This document shows positions 60,449-64,000 of a stretch of 64,000 nucleotides of DNA, piece by piece (within the stretch, counting starts at the first letter, position 1; every line of letters starts with the position of its first letter). The stretch is from Novosphingobium guangzhouense (lineage in GTDB: Bacteria > Pseudomonadota > Alphaproteobacteria > Sphingomonadales > Sphingomonadaceae): contig NZ_LYMM01000036.1 of NCBI RefSeq assembly GCF_002896965.1, positions 1 to 64,000 of the forward strand. The letters run 5' to 3'. The position numbers and the translations under genes are program-made. The notes beneath the pieces were generated by a model. It was not told where the DNA came from, searched no databases, and was given only the letters and a program-made list of their open reading frames with translations.

Positions 60449-61771
60449 TCAGGCGCGCTCGGGCGCCCGCTTCAAGGCAAGATAGAGCAGCCCCGCACCC
60501 AGCGGGCCGAACACCACCGCCATCGTCGTCAGCGCAAGGTTGAGGCCGTTGGCGCCGTAAACATGGTCGGTCATCAGCCCCACCAGCACGGAACCGAATG
60601 CACCGCCGGTCAGGTTCACCAGCGCCATGTAAAGCCCGGTGTAAAGGCCGCGCAGCGTGGGCGGCACCACCGCCACGATCAGCACGAAGATGGACGCGAC
60701 CGACATCGAACTGACGAACAGGTTGGCGTAGGACATGAACACCGCCAGTCCCACCGTCGGCACGATCGGGCCAAGGATGGTCGTCACGCTCAGCACCGCC
60801 ATCGAGGTGAAGGTGAGCCAGTAGGCCGCCTTCGCGCCGAACCGCTTGCGCAGCCATGCATGGTAGGGGTGCACGGCAAGGCATCCGGCGATCCCCGCCA
60901 GCAGGAACGCGGGGCCATAGCTGGTAGCCACCATGTCCGGGCTCATCGCGTAAGAGCGCATCAGCATGGCCGGATACCAGTTGAGCAGGCCATAGTTGTT
61001 CATCGACCATGAGACGATGCCCAGCGCCAGCAGCGTGATCAGCGTGCGGTTTTCCCGCGCGAAAGCCAGAGCCTCACCCCTGGCAGGCGCGGCGGCGGCG
61101 CGTTCGGCGGCGCTGTGATCGCGCACCGTGCCCTGCACCAGCAGCGCCACCAGCAGGCCCGGCACGGCCAGCAGCAGAAAGACCACGCGCCACGGTTCGG
61201 CCGTGTCGATCAGTGGCAGATCGTAAGGACCGCCGGCGCTGAACTTGCCCAGCAGATGCGCACCCAGCATCATCGCCATGCCGCCGCCCACATAAAGGCC
61301 GGTGGTGAACAGACCGATCGGCTTTTGCACCTTGTCCTGCGGGAAGCGGCTTGAAATGATGCCGATCGCCGCCGGGTTTAGCCCCGCCTCCCCCACGCCC
61401 ACGAACATGCGCGCAAGGAACAGCGTGGCAAAGCCGGTGGCAAACCCGCTTGCCGCAGTGGCGATCGACCAGACGAGGATGCAGGCCGCAAGGATCGTCA
61501 CCCGCCGTCCCTTGTCCAGCATGCGGCCGATGAACACCCCGCCGAACACGTAGAGCACGGCGAACGCCATGCCCGTCACCGCGCCCAGTTCCGCATCGGT
61601 CAACGACAGGTCGGCCTTGATCGCCTCGACCAGAAAACTGAGGATGACGCGGTCGATATAGCCCAGCACCGAAACCGAGAAGAGGATGGCAACGACGTAC
61701 CAGTCATAACCGCCCACCTCCCGCGCGGGCGCGGCGTCAGGCGCGACTGACGGTTGCATCGTGGTTGCCAT
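60449..61771 (-). CDS. MFS transporter, Spinster-like (second)
   Basis: A 440-residue 12-helix transporter with the Spinster-branch helix-1 motif VLGYIDRVILSFLVEAIKAD and loop RMLDKGRRVTILAA. GGGAGAAG precedes the ATG. It lies 41 bp after the enoyl-CoA hydratase gene, so the SDR fusion, hydratase and transporter probably form one minus-strand operon. It likely carries an organic acid across the inner membrane; substrate unknown. Confidence 0.87.
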   Translation of the reverse strand: MATTMQPSVAPDAAPAREVGGYDWYVVAILFSVSVLGYIDRVILSFLVEAIKADLSLTDAELGAVTGMAFAVLYVFGGVFIGRMLDKGRRVTILAACILVWSIATAASGFATGFATLFLARMFVGVGEAGLNPAAIGIISSRFPQDKVQKPIGLFTTGLYVGGGMAMMLGAHLLGKFSAGGPYDLPLIDTAEPWRVVFLLLAVPGLLVALLVQGTVRDHSAAERAAAAPARGEALAFARENRTLITLLALGIVSWSMNNYGLLNWYPAMLMRSYAMSPDMVATSYGPAFLLAGIAGCLAVHPYHAWLRKRFGAKAAYWLTFTSMAVLSVTTILGPIVPTVGLAVFMSYANLFVSSMSVASIFVLIVAVVPPTLRGLYTGLYMALVNLTGGAFGSVLVGLMTDHVYGANGLNLALTTMAVVFGPLGAGLLYLALKRAPERA

Positions 61772-61812
61772 GTTCTTCTCCCGACCCGTTATTCTGCAAT
61801 CTATAGCCGCGA

Positions 61813-62574
61813 TCAGCGCCCCTGGAAGACCGGCGCGCGCTTTTCCTTGAAGGCGGCGATGGCTTCCTTCGAATCCTCGGTCTTCGACAGGGCATTGGTG
61901 TTGTTCTGCTCATACCGATAGCCGTCCCGCAGGGTCATGTTCTCGATCGTGCGCATCGAATCCTTGGCCAGCCGGGTCGCCATCGGGCTTTTGGAGGCGA
62001 TGCTGCGCGCCATGTCCATGACCCATGGCATCAGGTCTTCCGGCGGCAGGCACGCCTCGATCACGCCGCGCCGGTAGAGTTCCTCTGCAGGGGCCCGCCA
62101 GCCGGTCAGCATCATGCGGCGCACCATCGAATGCGGCAGGATGCGCGATGCGTGCTTGCCACCGCCCATCAGCCCGACGTCCACCTCGGGAAGCCCGAAG
62201 ACAGCGGTTTCGGACGCCACGATGATGTCGCAGCTGGCGGCCAGCCCCAGCCCGCCGCCCAGCGCCGGGCCATTGACCGCCGCGATCACCGGCTTGTTGC
62301 ATTCGATGATGGCATAGCTGGATTCCCGAACCGCGCGATTGCGCTTCCAGGTGGCTCCGGGGGCGGACACATCGGGCCGGTTCTTGAGGTCGGCCCCGGC
62401 CGAAAAGCACTTGCCTGCGCCGGTCAGCACCGCCACGCGCACGTCATCGCGATCGCTGATCTCGTCGAAAGCGTCGGCAAGGCCGTGGATCATGTCCATC
62501 GACTGCGCATTGACGGGGGGATTGTCCATCGTGACCACGGCGACGTAGTCCGCGACCTCAAGCTTGATCGTCAT
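61813..62574 (-). CDS. Enoyl-CoA hydratase/isomerase-family protein (crotonase fold)
   Basis: A 253-residue crotonase-fold enzyme. The oxyanion-hole segments KCFSAGADLKN and NGPALGGGLGLAASCD are present. The position of the first hydratase Glu is taken by Arg/His-rich sequence (GLMGGGKHASRILPHS), so hydratase chemistry is uncertain and hydrolase or other crotonase activity is possible. It probably acts on a CoA thioester in a side-chain or ring-degradation route. It sits between the SDR fusion and MFS gene on the same strand. Confidence 0.87.
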   Translation of the reverse strand: MTIKLEVADYVAVVTMDNPPVNAQSMDMIHGLADAFDEISDRDDVRVAVLTGAGKCFSAGADLKNRPDVSAPGATWKRNRAVRESSYAIIECNKPVIAAVNGPALGGGLGLAASCDIIVASETAVFGLPEVDVGLMGGGKHASRILPHSMVRRMMLTGWRAPAEELYRRGVIEACLPPEDLMPWVMDMARSIASKSPMATRLAKDSMRTIENMTLRDGYRYEQNNTNALSKTEDSKEAIAAFKEKRAPVFQGR

Positions 62575-62673
62575 TTCAGCATCCTCGTTGATTGCGCGTA
62601 TCTAGCCGTATCGGCGCCCCTCCCGTCGCGCGCGGGGACGGTCGGCGCGGCATAATCCCATATGCGATGGCGC

Positions 62674-64000
62674 CTATTCCACGTCTGCCGCGTCTCCCGC
62701 ATCGCCAAAGGCCGACCAGCCGCCGTCGACCGGCACCACCGCTCCCGTCATGTAGGCCGCACGGGAAGAGGCAAGGAACGCGACGGCATCGGCGATCTCC
62801 TCCGGCTGCCCCAGCCTGCCCAGCGGAATGCGCCGCCGGATGCCGCGCAGCGATCGCTTGCCCTGCGCCTCCAGCGCCATGACGCCAGGCGTAGCGATGT
62901 AGCCGGGCGCCACCGCATTCACGCGCACGCCATGCTGCGCCCATTCGCAGGCAAGCTGGCGCGTCAGCGCCTCCACCCCGGCCTTGGCGGCGCAGTAGCT
63001 GCCTCGCCGGGGAAGGCCGCCCCGTGCGGCGATGGACGAAAGGTTGATGATGGCCCCGCCCCCCTGCGTGCGCATCACCCGCGCCGCAGCCGTGGCCAGC
63101 CGCAGCGGAGCGACAAGATTGATCGCCAGCCCCCGCTCGAATGCCGCCAGCGTCTGCTCCGTAGTGGGCCTGAAATCGTCGGCGATTGCGGCATTGTTGA
63201 CCAGCACGTCGATCCGTCCATGCTGCGCAGCGATTTGATCGATGATACTGGCCAGCGCCGCTTCGTCGGTCACGTCAAGCACATGGCCTTCGCGCCCTTC
63301 AGGCAATGCGCCGATATCGCGGTCCAGCACGATCACATGCGCGCCATCGGCCGCCAGGCGGTCCGCCGTAGCCGCGCCGATGCCGCGCGCACCGCCGGAA
63401 ACGACCACGACCGGCCGTTCGCGCATCGGTGCCACAGGCGCTGGCGTCATCGATGCGGGGCCGACTGCGCCAAAAGCGGAATAGCCGCCGTCCACCGCGA
63501 TGCTCCCGCCGGTAACATAAGGATTGCCCGCCGCCCACACGATCGCCTCCGCCACTTCGGCCGGGCGCGCCATGCGGCCAAGCGGGATGCGCGCGCCCAC
63601 GGCCTGCCGATCGACCTGCCCCTCTGCCGCCAGCGCTTCGACGATCTCGGTCGCCACGTAGCCGGGCAGCACCGCGTTGACGCGCACGCCATGCTGCGCC
63701 CACTCACAGGCAAGCGCGCGGGTAAGCCCCAGTATCGCGGCTTTCGACATGGCATAGGGGGTACGCCCCGCAATTGCCTGCAGCGCAATCCCGGATGACA
63801 GGTTGACGATGGCCCCTGCTCCGGCCGCGATCATGATGCGCGCGGCCTCTCGTGCCAGCAGGTAGCTGCCCGTCAGGTTGACGCGCAGGATGCGCTCTAC
63901 CGTTCCGGCATCCAGATCAAGCGCCAGAGTGCCCGCAGGATCGACGATGCCGGCATTGTTGACCAGCACGTCGATCCCGCCGTGCTGCGCAGCAATTTTC
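62674..64000 (-). CDS. Tandem (two-domain) short-chain dehydrogenase/reductase fusion, 5' end outside window
   Basis: The frame is open at the right edge, and at least 441 residues are visible. Domain 1 (partial) has DVLVNNAGIVDP, Ser in VNLSSGIALQ and Tyr-Lys in YAMSKAAILG, ending at GGYSAFGAVGP. After a short linker domain 2 restarts with its own cofactor loop SGGARGIGAATA, NNAAIAD, Ser in NLSSIAARGG, Tyr-Lys in YCAAKAG, and ends DGGWSAFGD. Both domains keep catalytic residues, so this is two complete-type SDR units in one chain. The gene heads the operon with the hydratase and MFS transporter. Confidence 0.85.
   Translation of the reverse strand, partial: KIAAQHGGIDVLVNNAGIVDPAGTLALDLDAGTVERILRVNLTGSYLLAREAARIMIAAGAGAIVNLSSGIALQAIAGRTPYAMSKAAILGLTRALACEWAQHGVRVNAVLPGYVATEIVEALAAEGQVDRQAVGARIPLGRMARPAEVAEAIVWAAGNPYVTGGSIAVDGGYSAFGAVGPASMTPAPVAPMRERPVVVVSGGARGIGAATADRLAADGAHVIVLDRDIGALPEGREGHVLDVTDEAALASIIDQIAAQHGRIDVLVNNAAIADDFRPTTEQTLAAFERGLAINLVAPLRLATAAARVMRTQGGGAIINLSSIAARGGLPRRGSYCAAKAGVEALTRQLACEWAQHGVRVNAVAPGYIATPGVMALEAQGKRSLRGIRRRIPLGRLGQPEEIADAVAFLASSRAAYMTGAVVPVDGGWSAFGDAGDAADVE

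Overview
The window looks like chromosomal DNA from a sphingomonad (Sphingomonadales, Novosphingobium/Sphingobium-like). This rests on uniformly high GC, five large TonB-dependent receptors in 64 kb, secreted hydrolases paired with those receptors, and families typical of that order. No rRNA, tRNA, CRISPR array, insertion sequence or phage gene was seen. Gene density is high, and the long antisense ORFs are GC-driven shadows.

Region 1 (1-16.2 kb) is a carbohydrate locus. It holds the end of a KDG-kinase-like gene, an aldo/keto reductase with a divergent LysR regulator, a TbpB-like surface lipoprotein, a GH32 fructan hydrolase, a FadR-type GntR regulator, a TonB receptor, a GH115 alpha-glucuronidase, a GH2 enzyme and a Slam-like outer-membrane protein. 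It suggests uptake and trimming of glucuronic-acid-bearing plant polysaccharide, with a possible surface-lipoprotein/Slam pair at its edges.

Region 2 (16.3-31.5 kb) holds a TonB receptor with an N-terminal carboxypeptidase-regulatory-like domain followed by a secreted alkaline phosphatase, then msrPQ. After these come a peptide/amino-acid module: a secreted amidohydrolase, a TonB receptor, an M14 carboxypeptidase, an aromatic-type aminotransferase and an Lrp/AsnC regulator.

Region 3 (31.7-44.2 kb) is the most recognisable system: an iac-type cluster for catabolism of the plant hormone indole-3-acetic acid. The minus-strand order is iacH-A-B-I-C-D-E-G with tight translational coupling, and a divergent MarR regulator (iacR-like) lies nearby. 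iacF, the Rieske reductase, is not in the window. Extra genes sit upstream on the same strand: an FMN alpha-hydroxy-acid dehydrogenase, an AAHS-type MFS transporter, a class II aldolase-like protein and an AraC regulator.

Region 4 (44.2-64 kb) is a second catabolic block. It contains an opine-dehydrogenase-like / 3-hydroxyacyl-CoA-dehydrogenase-like / MRJP-like operon, two Spinster-type MFS transporters, a second PanE-like reductase, a GMC dehydrogenase with its Tat-exported small subunit, two TonB receptors, an aldehyde dehydrogenase with a divergent AraC regulator, a cytochrome c, an enoyl-CoA hydratase and a tandem-SDR fusion cut by the window edge.

The main new observation links regions 3 and 4. 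A 16-bp imperfect palindrome (AATTGAYATTTCAAGT, core TTGA-N4-TCAA) sits upstream of the iac operon, between iacR and the FMN dehydrogenase, and upstream of one MFS gene. Looser copies lie upstream of the second PanE-like gene and between the aldehyde dehydrogenase and its AraC regulator. I infer an IacR-type regulon spanning about 17 kb and including genes not normally counted with iac.
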